A stretch of 64,000 bases of DNA from Cymbidium sinense (taxonomy: Eukaryota > Streptophyta > Magnoliopsida > Asparagales > Orchidaceae): assembly GCA_021442155.1 (NCBI GenBank), contig CM038216.1:154777009-154841008 (forward strand), written 5' to 3'. Made by a program: the position numbers and the translations under genes. Shown piece by piece: positions 50,744-61,919 of the stretch; position 1 is the stretch's first letter; the number at the start of each line of letters is the position of its first letter. Below the pieces are notes generated by a model. That model made no database searches. It was not told the origin of the DNA and saw only the letters and a program-made list of their open reading frames with translations.

Positions 50744-52896
50744 ATGGAAAGAGTTATTGAAGTTAATGTTAATGACACAAATTGTGTTGGGAATGAAAAT
50801 TTGAGGAGCATGTTCAATTTCATATGGATGACCAATAAAATCTTATTAGTGTTGATGACTTTGAGATTAGAAATGAGCATCGTGATGATGATAATGATAA
50901 TAAGAATGATGGTGATGGAGAGAATGTTGATAATGATATTGAAGAGATTGATGTAGAAAATGAAAATGATAGTGTAATAGAAAAAAAAGAAAAGAAAGAA
51001 GATGTCAAAGATTTGGGAAGCGTTCAAAGAAGTAATTCTTTCATATGGTCAAAGGAATGAGGAATGTATGCATTGTAAAAAGAAGCTTGTTCTAGGAAAT
51101 ACATGTGCTACCACCAGATTTAGAAGACATTTAGAGCATTGTGTGCTAGAATTGACACTTTAAAGAAACAAAAATTGCTATCTTTTCAACCAACTGATAG
51201 TGAAAGTGGAAGACTCCAAATAGTTGAAGATGATGGTACTTTAACTGCGTTCAGATATGATCATGAAAGAGTTAGAGAGATGATTGCTCATTATATATTG
51301 ATTAATGAGAAGCCATTTTCAATTGTTGAGAAATTTGGGCTTAATCTTGTTTTAAAGTCGATGTCTCCTTATTTCATGAGGTATTCAAGAGCTACTGCAT
51401 GTAATGATGTTATGTTGGTGTCTGAAAAAGAGAAAAAAAAGGCTTAGAAACTCATTGAAAAATAGAAATAGAATCAGCTTTACTACAGACATATGGAAGT
51501 AAAAAAAATCAAAGGATATTCTATATGGTTGTGACAGCACATAATGTTGATACTTGTTGGAGGTTAAAAAATGTGTTTTAAGTTTTTTGCATTTAGCTCC
51601 TCCACGCACTGCAACTAAAATTATGAATACATTCTACAAGGCATTTTCCGATTGGGGTCTTAAAAATAAAGTTTTTACCATATCAGTTGATAATGCAGCC
51701 AATAATGACAGGGCCATTAAGTTAGTGAAAGATAGTTTTAGAATCAAGAAAAAATTATTTTGTGGTGGGCGACTGTTCCATGTATGTTGCTTTGCTTATA
51801 TTCTAAATTTAATAGTAGAAGATGGGATCAAAAGTTTGAATATGTTGTTTATAAAATTAGAGATACAATTAGTTTTATTAATGCATCAAAAGGAAGATTA
51901 CTAAAATTTACTGATGTTGTATAACAATTGCAATCACCAACTAGAAAACTTGTGATGGATTATCCAACTCGTTGGAACTCTACCTATTCTATGTTGACAG
52001 TTCCATTGAAATTAAGAGAAGCCTTTTTTTCTTATGGTGAAAGAGAAGTTACATATATTAATTATCCTTTAGATGAAGAATGAGATAAAATTGAGAAAGT
52101 TTGTGATGTATTGGGCTTCTTTAATGAAGCAACTAATATCATCTCTAGCACTGAGTGTCCAACAACTAATTTATTCATCTCTCAAATCTGTACTATAAAA
52201 AAAGTTTTAGATGAGGGTTCACTTTCATCTGATTTTTTTATTGTGAAAATGACTAAAAAAATGAAAGAAAAGTTTGACAAATACTAGGGTGAATGTAACC
52301 TTCTTATGGCCTTTGATGCTATTATGGATCCAAGGATGAAATTCGTGGTGATTAAGTTTGTATATTCTAAGATTTATACAGAAGATGAAAGTATGAGGAA
52401 TGTGGCAGTTATACACAGTTCATTGTATGAGTTATTTGAAGAGTTTACAGTTAGTTTTGAACCTGAAGGTGATAATGGCAACTTGAGAGTTGGGACGTCA
52501 AATAGGATTAGTAGAGACAATGTTAGTGGGCCTACTCAAGCAATTAATACAAAAAAGTTTAGTGGATGGCATGATTTTACTACATATGTAACATCAAAAA
52601 TAAGTAAAACACCAACAAAATCTTATTTGAATAAATACTTAGATGATGGTTTAGGGATTTATTCAGAAAGCCAAAATTTTGATGTCATTGGATGAAGGAA
52701 GAGAAATCAGACAAAGTATTATATACTATCTAGGATGGTTACTAACATATTATCTATACCGATAACCACTATAGCTTCATAATCAACATTTAGTGCAGAT
52801 GAAAGAGTTGTGGATACCTACCGATCTAAACTTAGTGTGAAACTGTTCAAGTACTCATATGTGATTCAAATTGGGTTTGATGTCATTACGGCTTGA
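50744..52896 (+). pseudogene. hAT transposase, disabled
   Basis: Segments in order: an acidic Asp/Glu/Asn-rich leader (50,860-51,000); a BED zinc finger (ECMHCKKKLVLG...TRFRRHLEHC, 51,058-51,143; Cys-x2-Cys and His/Cys ligands present); a conserved N-terminal domain (MIAHYILINEKPFSIVE, 51,280); the catalytic core (FTTDIWK near 51,480, FTISVDNAANND at 51,680, HVCCFAYILNLIVEDG at 51,790); the DYPTRWNSTY motif (51,958); and a C-terminal hAT dimerisation region (STFSADERVVDTYRSKLS, 52,790) ending at TGA 52,894. This matches plant RICESLEEPER/DAYSLEEPER-like hAT proteins. In-frame stops occur near 51,447, 51,900, 52,081, 52,285 and 52,693, plus frameshifts in the leader and after the BED finger, so no working enzyme can be made. 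Confidence 0.85.
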
Positions 52897-55083
52897 AGGG
52901 AAGAGTTAAAGTAATGTGTTTTATATACTTATTTATTTATTTTTACTCATGGTATTTAACTATTATTTATCATATGATATATTTTTTATTTTGTAGGAAG
53001 AAGAAGATGATGAAAATATGGAGATTCCTCTTCCTATCACTTGAAAGATTATTGAAAAGAGAATATAGGATATTTTTTTTATTTTTACTCACATAAACTT
53101 TAAACTTAAACCTTTTCAATTGGCTTATCACGGAGGTTCCTCTTTTTTAGAAGTTTGGACTAATTTTGAACTTAAACCTTTTCTTTTGGCTCATTATGGA
53201 GGTACCTTTGGTTTGGAAATTTGGACTAACTTTGAACTTAAACCTTTTCTTTTGGCTCATTATGGAGGTTCTTTATTTTTTGTTGCTACCTTGCTGCTAT
53301 TGCAGTTGTTGTTGCTGTTGTTATTATGTATTACTTTCTGCTTCATTTTTTGTTGCTGTTGCTGTTCTGTCTTGGTTGCTTGTTCTTGTTGCTATTATTC
53401 TGTCTTAATTTTTTTTGCCATTTAGGCCCGGTATTGAGCTGTTGTTGTTATACGATTGGCTACTTGGCTTTATTGGCTGACAATTTATGTTATTTTCTTG
53501 GCAATTGGGCTTTGAATGAATGCCTTAGTCGAGGTAAGTTGGTTGTGATGGCTTTGATGTTTTCTCTCTCTTCTCTTTGACTGGTAGCACTATATGTGAT
53601 TGTAACCCTTCTATTGAAGTTTGGATGCTTACATGTTTGTTGTTGTTGTATTATCTTGTCTTTATGTAATTACTAGTGGTCGATTAGTTGATTTCTAGGG
53701 CTTCTAGCTGGCATCCCTTTTGGTTTTATATTTTGCTACTATAGTGTTGGTTGCCCTTTCGTGTTTTCCTCTTATGGTGGTGACTTGGTTGCTTCTCCTG
53801 TTATTTTTGTTTTCCCTCCTGATTGTTGATGGAGGACGGTCTGCCTATTTGGTTTTTGGTTGGTTGGGTGGCTTTGTCTTTGGCTGAATGTCATAATCAA
53901 GGTAAGTTGACTGAGTAGCTTTATTAGCGAGCTATTTATGTTATTTCTCTCTCTTCTCTTTGACTGTTGTCTTATTTTCCCTTTTTTTTGCTTTGGTTGT
54001 TATTCCGGCTTGGTTCTGCTTACTTTCCAGATTGTTGTTGGAGGATGGTCTATCTAAGGCCTTTGGTTGCTAGGTGGCTTTGTTGCTGGCTATTTATATT
54101 ATTTTGGTGGCAGAAATTGGAGCTTTGTAGGTAATTGTTCTTTGGCTGAATGCCTTAGTCGAGGACTCGAGGTAAGTTGGTTGTGATAGCTTTGAATTTC
54201 TCCCTATTCTCTTTGGCTAGTTGCACTATATATGATTATAACACTTCTATTGAAGTTTGGATGCCTACATATTTTATTGCCCCTTGAGATGATTTTGGGT
54301 TGGCTGAGCCTGAACCTTTTCTTCGACTTTCATTACATTGCTCTTAATTTGAGACTTTTCTGGCTTAAATTTATTGCTCTAAAAAACTTTTTTTTTTATT
54401 GTATTGTGATTGTTAGGCCTTATGCTTCCTTGGGTGGTACTAGATGAGGATGATTCTAAAAGAAATGAGCCTATAAATTATAGTTCTTATCATATCTATC
54501 TCACTTTCCTGCTGAAAACACATTTACTGTTTTCTTATTTTCTGTATAAAACTATGTATTGATGTAGTCAAATTTATTTTGATTTATTGATCTACTATAA
54601 ATTGTAGTTTTTCTTATTTTCTGTATAATATTAGAAGGTTGTCTAATTTGAAATTAGAAGGTTCCATGATAATCTAAGTAAATTTATATGAGGTGTTTAT
54701 CATGATATGTTATCTGTAATTTATTATTTATTTTATATTGAGTTAAGCCAAAGTAATATAAAATTACTTTGCATTTAAATAAAAATTTAATGCTTACATA
54801 CAATTGCATGTTGTAAAAGTAGTTTTCTAATCTAGATGATTGTACAACAGTATATATATAGATCATTATAAATTAACAATACAGGCAAAAAAATTAAATA
54901 ATATGGCCTTTCTTTTTGAGCTTTAAAGTCGAGCTTGAGCTCGAGCTTGAAAAACATGTTTGAGCTTCATTTTTTTTCACGAGTCGAGCTCGTGCTAAAT
55001 AAACAAGTTCGAATCGAGCTCGAGCTCTGGTAAAACTAAATAAGTTTAACTCAATTAAGTAAAATACTCGACTCGATTATACC
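52897..55083. other. 3' region of the hAT element with tandem repeats
   Basis: Besides the 66-bp repeat (53,095-53,285), a larger duplication is visible. 53,515-53,640 and 54,146-54,280 share GAATGCCTTAGTCGAGG, AAGTTGGTTGTGAT and TTCTATTGAAGTTTGGATGC, and a partial third copy starts near 53,885. Leucine/phenylalanine-rich open frames between 53,120 and 53,580 come from T-rich repeats. The last ~170 bp hold GAGCTCGAGCTTGA-type subterminal repeats. Confidence 0.55.
53095..53285 (+). repeat. 66-bp tandem repeat, about 2.9 copies
   Basis: The phrase AACTTAAACCTTTTC recurs at 53,105, 53,171 and 53,237, exactly 66 bp apart, each followed by GGCT.AT.A.GGAGGT. The last two copies are nearly identical and the first is diverged. 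As 66 is divisible by three, one frame stays open across all copies. Confidence 0.85.
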
Positions 55084-56160
55084 TATAGAGGTGTGCAAAG
55101 TGAGGCAAGAAGAAAGACGCAGGTATGAAGATACTTGGCTTTCCATTTTCTACATTATGTCAAGACGAAGCATCTTGCTCGTCATGCTTTAGACGACAAT
55201 CAGATTCTCTTACAGATTTACCAACCGAACAGTAGAACACAGCATCAGTGGATTCAGTTTGAAGATACTTGACTTTTCTACCCTATGGCTTGGAGAATTA
55301 TTTAGGTAGACTAGAGGAAAATTGATTTCGATACAAAATCGATGATTTTGGAATGAAAGAGCAATCAAATCCTTAAGACACTCTTTTATTGGAGCAAGAA
55401 CAAATTAAAAGAGCTGGGGAATCTCAAATTTTCCCTGGAGAAAGACATTGGCGAATTGCAGGACTTAGATTGTACTGAGGGGCTCAACCAACCGCAAGAA
55501 GGGATGCTTAAACTTATTAAAGTGGTGGACCTTAACTCCACCCTGACTCAGCTTAACACCTGGTGGAAACAAAGAGCTATAGTCCATTGGCTCAATAAAG
55601 GGAACAGTAACACGAACTTCTTCCAGACGGTGGCATCAAATTGCTGAATGGGGGTACTCAGATGAGCCGGAAATAATCAAAGAAGTTTTTATGGAGTTCT
55701 TCAATAGGAAATGGGCTGAGGGTGAGGTTCTATTAGAGAACTGGCCTAGCTTTGAAGGCAAAAGCTATATTCCCCAGGAGGTGATCAGCCTTCTTGAAGC
55801 TGGCATTAGAGAGAAGGAAATCTGGAATTCGGTTAGGACAATAGGGACTAACAGGGCCCTTGACATTGACGAGATTATGGCCTCCTTTTACAAAAGCTTT
55901 TGGTAGCTGGTTGGGGCGGAATGTCATAGCAGCTGTAAAGGAATTTTTCGAGACCGAATACATGCCTCCCTCATGGAAGGAGATTTTTGTCGTTCTCATA
56001 CCAAAATCATACCAAAAACCAATGGAGCTGATTGCCCTTCCAAATTTTGGGGGATCAGTCTCTATCGAACCATCTACAATGTGGTTGCCAAAACTCTCAT
56101 CAGCAGGTTTAAGTTTTGTTTGACTAAGTTTTTCGGATTCCTGAAAAGTTGTTTTAAAAG
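55084..56160 (+). pseudogene. L1-type LINE fragment (linker and start of reverse transcriptase)
   Basis: Plus strand. The linker between endonuclease and RT is readable at about 55,380-55,650 (KLKELGNLKFSLEKDI, STLTQLNTWWKQRA, WLNKGNSNTNFFQ). It continues at 55,691-55,906 (FNRKWAEGEV, then FYKSFW) and 55,910-56,120 with VIAAVKEFFETEYMPPSWK and VVLIPK, the first RT motifs of plant L1 elements. The order is right but the frame changes at least three times, and a stop interrupts near 55,645. The endonuclease, the rest of the RT and the poly-A tail are missing. Sequence homology fades at about 56,160, just before a MITE. Confidence 0.75.
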
Positions 56161-56171
56161 TATTTCCTGAA

Positions 56172-56317
56172 AAATTATTTGTCTTTTGCTTTTTGAAAAA
56201 GGGCTAAAACGGAGCTTTCAGTAAAATGGAGCTAAAACGCAGTTTCAAAAAGCACACTATTCAAACAGGTATCAAAATTAAAAATTCACGCTCTCAAAAA
56301 CAAAAGACAAATAATTT
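56172..56317. mobile_element. Small MITE-like inverted-repeat element, about 146 bp
   Basis: The ends AAATTATTTGTCTTTTGC and AAAAGACAAATAATTT are inverted repeats, extending with a few mismatches to about 23 bp per arm (TTTTTGA / TCAAAAA). It lies exactly between the L1 fragment and the gypsy fragment. No clear target duplication was found. Confidence 0.55.
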
Positions 56318-57705
56318 ATATGAATTGAAGGTTACGCCATTCGGTCTTTGCAACGTTCTTAACACATTTATGAGGCTAATGAACAGGTATTGAAATCATT
56401 TCTTAGAAAATTTTGTGTTGTTTATTTAGACGACATTTTAGTCTTTAGCCCCACACAGGAACTCCATTTAGATCACTTAACATTACTGTTAGAAAGGTTA
56501 AGAGAACAGAAATTGTATATCAATGTGGATAAATGTGGGTTTGCAATACAAAATACACTTCCTCGGCTTCATTGTTAGTGATCAAAGTCTACAAGTTAAT
56601 CCCACTAAGGTGGCATCCATTCAATCCTGCCCTACTCCCACCACTTTTACAGAAATTCGAAGCTTTCATGGCTTGGTCAATTTTTATAAGAGGTTCATCC
56701 GTAGATTCAGCATAATCATGTCACCCATAACTGAGTGTCTCAAGGAGAAAAGCTTTAAGTGGGGACACGAACAACAATCCAGTCTTAATAAGATCAAATC
56801 GGTTCTTTGCAATGCGGTTGTATTATCCATTCCCGATTTTAATAAGCCATTCTAGGTTGAAGTTGATACCTCCGGTGTTGGCATTGCGGCGGTTTTATCA
56901 CAAGAGGAAAGGCCTACTGAAATTTTCAGTGAAAAATTCAGTCTGGCTCGTTGAAAATGGTCCACGTACGAATAAGAACTATATGCATTAGTTCGAGCTC
57001 TAAAACAATGGGAGCACTATCTAGTTCATCAAGAATTTATCCTTTTTACAGACCACACATCGTTACAGTTTTGCAATTTCAAAAGACTTTGAGCCAGATG
57101 CACATCCGATGTGTTAATGTTTTTACAAAAATTCAGCTTTGTAATCAAACAGAAGGCCGGGAAGATTAATAAAGTGGTTGACGCGCTTAGTCGGAAGGTT
57201 AGCTTACTAGCCGTTGTTCAGACCATGATTACTGGCATGGAATCTATAAAGGCTTTATATGCTGAAGATCCATAATTTTCTGAACCATGGAAATGTTGTA
57301 CCTCATAACAACCTTTTGTTGATTATAATATTCAACAATGTTATCAATTTAAAGGCATTCAACTGTATATTCCTAATGCCTTTCTTCAAGTACAACTGAT
57401 ACGAGAATTGCACGCAGGAGGCTTGGCTGCTCATGCCGGCCGAGACAACAGACTAGCATAGTTGCAAGCTTGTTTCTTCTGGCTGAAACTTTGGCGTGAT
57501 TCTTGCGGATACATTGAAAGATGTCCTACTTGTCAAATTTATAAAGGTTCAAAACAGAATACCGGGTTATATACACCATTGCCAATTCCTAAAACTATTT
57601 GGGAAGATTTGAGTTTAGACTTTGTTTTGGGTTTATCAAAAACTAAAAGAGGATTTGATTCGGTTTTGGTCATCGTTGATCACTTTTCGAAGATGTCACA
57701 TTTTA
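56318..57705 (+). pseudogene. Ty3/gypsy pol fragment (RT, RNase H, integrase), plus strand
   Basis: It begins in the RT at LKVTPFGLCNV (56,330), followed by VVYLDDILVFS (56,408-56,440), the YxDD active site with its first catalytic Asp pair intact as YLDD. Next are FLGFIVSDQSLQVNPTKV and the connection region HGLVNFYKRFIRRFS (56,560-56,855). RNase H is at about 56,860-57,240. The integrase zinc-binding end at 57,462-57,560 (CGYIERCPTCQIYKGS) follows, then core LPIPKTIWEDLSLDFVLGL and FDSVLVIVDHFSKMSHF. Homology stops at 57,705, where MULE B begins. A frameshift at about 56,560 and several stops kill it. The phrases fit the chromovirus side of the gypsy group; this is inference. Confidence 0.85.
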
Positions 57706-57787
57706 GGCTTAATTTTTAAAGTGAGATTAATAAAAAAATTAATTGTGTAATTAGGCACGAATTTTTTTTTTAAAAAATGGTCTAGTC

Positions 57788-57853
57788 GTCCGTTCAATGG
57801 GTGACTGGCGTCGATGTGGCATCCACGTCAGCGCCCATTGAACGGGCGACTGA
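57788..57853. repeat. Subterminal inverted repeat (hairpin) of MULE B
   Basis: CGTTCAATGGGTGACTGGCG and, further on, GTCAGCGCCCATTGAACG are imperfect inverted arms of about 26 bases with a very short loop around ATGTGGCAT. The stretch is GC-rich against an AT-rich background. Confidence 0.7.
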
Positions 57854-57891
57854 CATCTGCTAAAATATTTTTAGGCAGCTGCACTATTTTG

Positions 57892-58545
57892 CGCTTATTG
57901 AACGCATCCAGCGTTGGAATCAAGCGAGCTTGGTATCGTTGGAATCATAATGAAAATTTCCACGACTTTCATGTTGACCAAAAATTGCAAATATGGCCCG
58001 GTTTGCCGCAGTTTTTGTAAATGCTCGCAAAAACTGTGGTGCCTAGTTGGAATATCAGACCTACCGCGGTATTTTGGTCGTATTGGACGTATCCAGTGTC
58101 ATAATTGAGAGAGCTTGGTATCGTTGGAATCAAAACAAAATTCTCCATGACTTTCATGTTGACCAAAAATTTTGAATGTAGCTCGACACGCCACAGTTTT
58201 TGCAAATCCTCGCAGAAACCGCTAGTAGTTGGAATATCAACCCGCCGCACTATTTTGTATCGACTCATCTATCATCGAATTGAGCAAGCTTGGTATCGTT
58301 GGAATTATGATAAAAATTTCCACGACTTTCATGTTGACAAAATATGCAAGTGTAGCACATCGCAGTTTTTGCAAATGCTCGCAAAAATTCTAGTGCCTAG
58401 TTGGAATATCGGACCAGCCATGGTATTTTGGCCGTATTGAACGCATCCGGTGTTGCAATCGAGAGCTTGGTATCGTAATAAAATTTTTCACGACTTTTAT
58501 GTTGACCAGAAATTGCAAATGTGGCCCAGTACGCTGCAGTTTTTT
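57892..58545. repeat. Tandem repeat array, unit about 176-187 bp, about 3.6 copies
   Basis: Units start at about 57,892, 58,079, 58,255 and 58,434. Each has GAGCTTGGTATCGT, then CACGACTTTCATGTTGACCA, a GCAGTTTTTGCAAATGCTCG stretch and AGTTGGAATATC. Copies differ by roughly 10-20 percent by eye. The last is partial. Open frames on both strands here (57,814-58,749) are repeat shadows. Confidence 0.9.
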
Positions 58546-58779
58546 CAAGTTGTATACTATAAAGCAACTTGCTGCACATCAAGAAAAACTAAGCTTACAA
58601 CACCAATGAAAATAAGCTTCACTAGAAAAGTAACAATAAGAGAAAGAGAAGTAACAATAAGCTTCACTAAGCAAATGTGGCCCAGTATGCTGCAGTTTCT
58701 TCAATGTGAAACAATGATCTCTTATGATCAAAATGATGAACTGATGTAGCAACTTATTTTATCCATCCAGCTAATATGA

Positions 58780-59030
58780 AAGGCTTTACAACCTTAGAGT
58801 TGCTGAGCTTAGCACAAATTTTTTTTGAACTCCCTCTCTAATCTCATCAACAAATCAAATATCAATAAAAAGCATGCATCAAGGTACAACCTCTTGTAAA
58901 TGTGTATCAATAATATCTAGAATTAAAGCAAAAAGATATGAACTTAGAGCTGATCCTTGATATAATCCGACCAAAGGAATAACTATGTAGATCAATCATT
59001 ATTGTGTGCAAACAGTAACCAGCATCAAAG
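58780..59030 (-). pseudogene. RTE LINE reverse-transcriptase fragment
   Basis: The stretch with CAAAAAGCATGCATCAAGG and AGAGCTGATCC matches 20,185-20,320 of the RTE LINE in MULE A (CAAAAAGCATACACTAAGG, AAAGCTGATC). This is the region around the RT ADD motif, minus strand. It is a short remnant inside MULE B. Its edges are not clear. Confidence 0.6.
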
Positions 59031-59159
59031 AACATATAAGTAATAAGCATACACTATTGGAACAAAATGAATAACCATAATAAATGATGTACAACTGCAA
59101 CTAAATGGTAAAGACTGTCTATAAAAGATAATAACACATATGACTATCATTGACGATGC

Positions 59160-61200
59160 CTGTGTGGCAGAATCACATCACTACCAGAAGTGTAATGTGC
59201 TGGTGGTCGCCATAGCCGATCTCATAGATGATGCTCTTGATGCTGCTCTTCTTGCTCAACCTGCTCAGCAGGTTGTTGCTAATAACCTAAGTGTGTAACA
59301 CTAGGTACATCGGCTGAATCCTGCATCGGGAGCGAGTAACCAGGGTACATTCCATACAGGGGTATCATATGGAATTATGGAGTCCCATATATGGGAGGAA
59401 CTAGTGCCTGCCATTATTGCATCCGACTTCACATAACTTTCTGATTTGAATAATGTGATGGCTATGTGAATGTATAAATAGAGGGCCCGACCACTAGTGT
59501 AGAGGAAGGAATATCATCCATAGCTGGCCCATCCGGCTGTACTGATGATGAAGTACCTAGAATGTCCCTGTATATACTATCAGAGATATGCATATTGCAC
59601 TACAGATCCCTACGTAACTCCTTGTACTGATTAATAGAATGCTGAAATTATGTATTTTCATCCTTCCCAAAATAATGCTGAAGTACATCTTCAGTGTTCA
59701 GGATGTGCTCACCCTGCATTGAAAATATACTTATTTAAGGTTAGATCATTATATAAAACAATGATTTCTATGTAAAAAATGAGCTTACCATTAATCACTC
59801 TCCAAGCGCTCGAGGTAATAGGTGTCCGAAGGAATTATTGGTGCTTTCAACATGTAGAGTGAAGCCCAAGATCGATACCACCTAATGTATCGGTTGACGA
59901 CTCATATTCTTTGGGATGAATCTATCACTATAACTGAATCATGTCGGCTCTCCCACTGAGCAATGTAAGTCTAGTGGTAATCGATCCAATTAACATCTAT
60001 TTTTTCTCGGCCATCAACTAACTAGAAAGAGGGATTTACTAGTGCTGTATCAATCATAGGTGGAAAGCAAAAATGTCTAAGCACACGATTAGACAGGTAC
60101 CACTCAACTCATTTCCAACAAATCATCGGTACTCTGGCCAATCATATCTCATCACCCTGTAAGCATATATCTACGACACATACACGGATCTGATGTCTAT
60201 ATAGCTCCCATATCACTTAAAAAGTTTAGGTAAAAATTTGAAGTTAGTTGTAAAGTATCTAACAATGAATTCATTAAATATTACATCAAAGAAGCATTCT
60301 TGACTCTGCAATAGTTCATCTAACTCATCTCTATACATTTTGATGTGGGATGATGTCTTCTCTCGGATGAACCCTTCATTTCACCGACATCCCACACTCA
60401 GGCCATCTATGTCTGTAGGGTATGGTATATATAATATGGGTCTACCAACATGAATATACTTCTATGCCCATACTTGCAGTAAGTGTAGGCATCCAGTCAT
60501 ATTCGTACGCTTCGGCTTCATCACCTCATGTAGCTCCCTATATAAATGAGCAAGCACAACCGAACCCAATGAGAACTCTTTAAATGTATCAACATCCTCT
60601 AGCAATGACAGATACTGCAAGTGCACCTCAGAGCTCGATGTGTCTGGCATAAGAAAATAATCAATCGTAAAAAGTATGTACGTCCTGACATGCATAGCAA
60701 ACTGAGCCTCGAGTAGATCTATATAGGAATCCATGTAGTATGTCCAACACAAAGCATCATAAGGGCAAACATGTTGTGGTATCCCATGCCGAATTCTAAT
60801 GTGATATGTCAGACGATCATGGTAGATAATATGTGGCTCTGGGTGTGCTCATATTAACTCATCATAGTAATCTAGCCATGAAGCCCACCGTTTCCCTCCT
60901 CAGATAACAATCTTGTCAACAAAAGCTGGACCATCTATCTGAACACCCAGAATCATATCAACATATTGTAGTATAATCGTCATCTCTCCAACGGGCAAGT
61001 AGATCGTATTTGTCTGAGGTTACCAATGTTCCACAAAAGCTGTGAGCAAGTGGTAATACAGTTGAATATACTGCATCTGTGAGACACAATCTAGTCCAAC
61101 TGCTCGTAAAATATTCATAAATCTCAAGCAATTTATTGGTCATTCTCTGAACATCAATAAATAAGAGGCAGCCTCAAGCACTATAGCTTGTATAACATTG
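59160..61200 (-). pseudogene. Plant mobile domain ORF of MULE B, broken
   Basis: Reading leftwards from 61,200: LDCVSQMQYIQLYYHLLTAF, then LPVGEMTIILQYVDMILGV (60,960-61,010), the PMD hallmark. The best frame (60,462-60,752) has RTYILFTIDYFLMPD, VHLQYLSLLEDV, LAHLYRELHE and GCLHLLQVWA, the conserved core of PMD proteins. VGRPILYIPYP follows, then broken C-terminal sequence to about 59,160 ending in a proline/serine/tyrosine-rich tail. The match to MULE A's PMD is clear in order and motifs. Several stops and frame changes occur. It is a transposon passenger, as its place beside the MULE transposase shows. Confidence 0.7.
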
Positions 61201-61919
61201 AAGAAGTAGCCTCTGCTTTGTCAGTATGCAACATTAAATGAATAATCTAAATATGAAGCTCATAAAGAAGAATGTTTACCAAGTCAGGATGCGTTGCTTT
61301 GTATTTACCACGTAATGTCACAATACTATGATAAACTTTGGTCTGTGGGGGGTAGTCCACGTGACCTTATGAACCTTCTCCTACGTATGGGTGTACGGTT
61401 CTTCAGAATTTTCTTTAATAATTTATGCATTACAACCATGCAATAAAAGTATAACAAAACAAAATTACATGTGTTAGATTTAACAAAAAGTGAGTTAAAC
61501 TTGAACAAAATTATATGCTACTAACACATTGCTAGATTTCTTTAAGATCGAAGTCTTTTAAATGAAGCACATTCAAAACTCCAAAATTACATGATACTCA
61601 CACATTGTAGAATGATATATAAGGCCAGAAGAGTTGAAAAAAATCACTTTCATATATATTATTTGTCATCCAAGTCTCAACAAAATGCTCCAAAATTCAC
61701 AAGCAACCCGAGCTTCATTGTCACCTACTGCATCAAACAAATCTCACCAGCAATATACCCCTTAACACTAAATCTGCAACTGTTTAGATACAACCCATGA
61801 TATAGTAGCATAGAAAACATAAGTAACTAAAATTAGGAAGTACGTAAGACACCAAACAATAGAGTAAGTTCAATACATCAGCTTAGCACAAGTTAACTAA
61901 ATAAGATGACCCTGAATTG
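61201..61919. other. Spacer between transposase and PMD of MULE B
   Basis: No protein was recognised. It is AT-rich and could be the intergenic or intronic region of the element. The corresponding spacer is absent from MULE A because of its deletion. Confidence 0.4.

Larger units (their letters stand above)
48551..55083 (+). mobile_element. hAT-superfamily transposon, about 6.5 kb
   Basis: The left end begins CAAGGGGTGTAAGTGAGTCGA. The reverse complement of the right end reads GGTATAATCGAGTCGAG, a decayed match. Both ends have subterminal arrays of GAGCTCGAGCT-type palindromes (48,600-48,670 and 54,915-55,030). The flanks TATAAAGG (48,543-48,550) and TATAGAGG (55,084-55,091) are a 7/8 match, fitting the 8-bp hAT target duplication. 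A hAT transposase lies inside on the plus strand. A MITE is nested at 48,735-49,176. The exact right border is uncertain by about 5 bp. Confidence 0.75.

Noticed and set aside
57892..58545. A CRISPR array
   Set aside because: The units are about 180 bp of contiguous similar sequence with no short repeat/spacer alternation, and the genome is a plant.
57814..58749. Several overlapping open frames on both strands
   Set aside because: They are repeat shadows of the ~180-bp tandem array and change frame from unit to unit.
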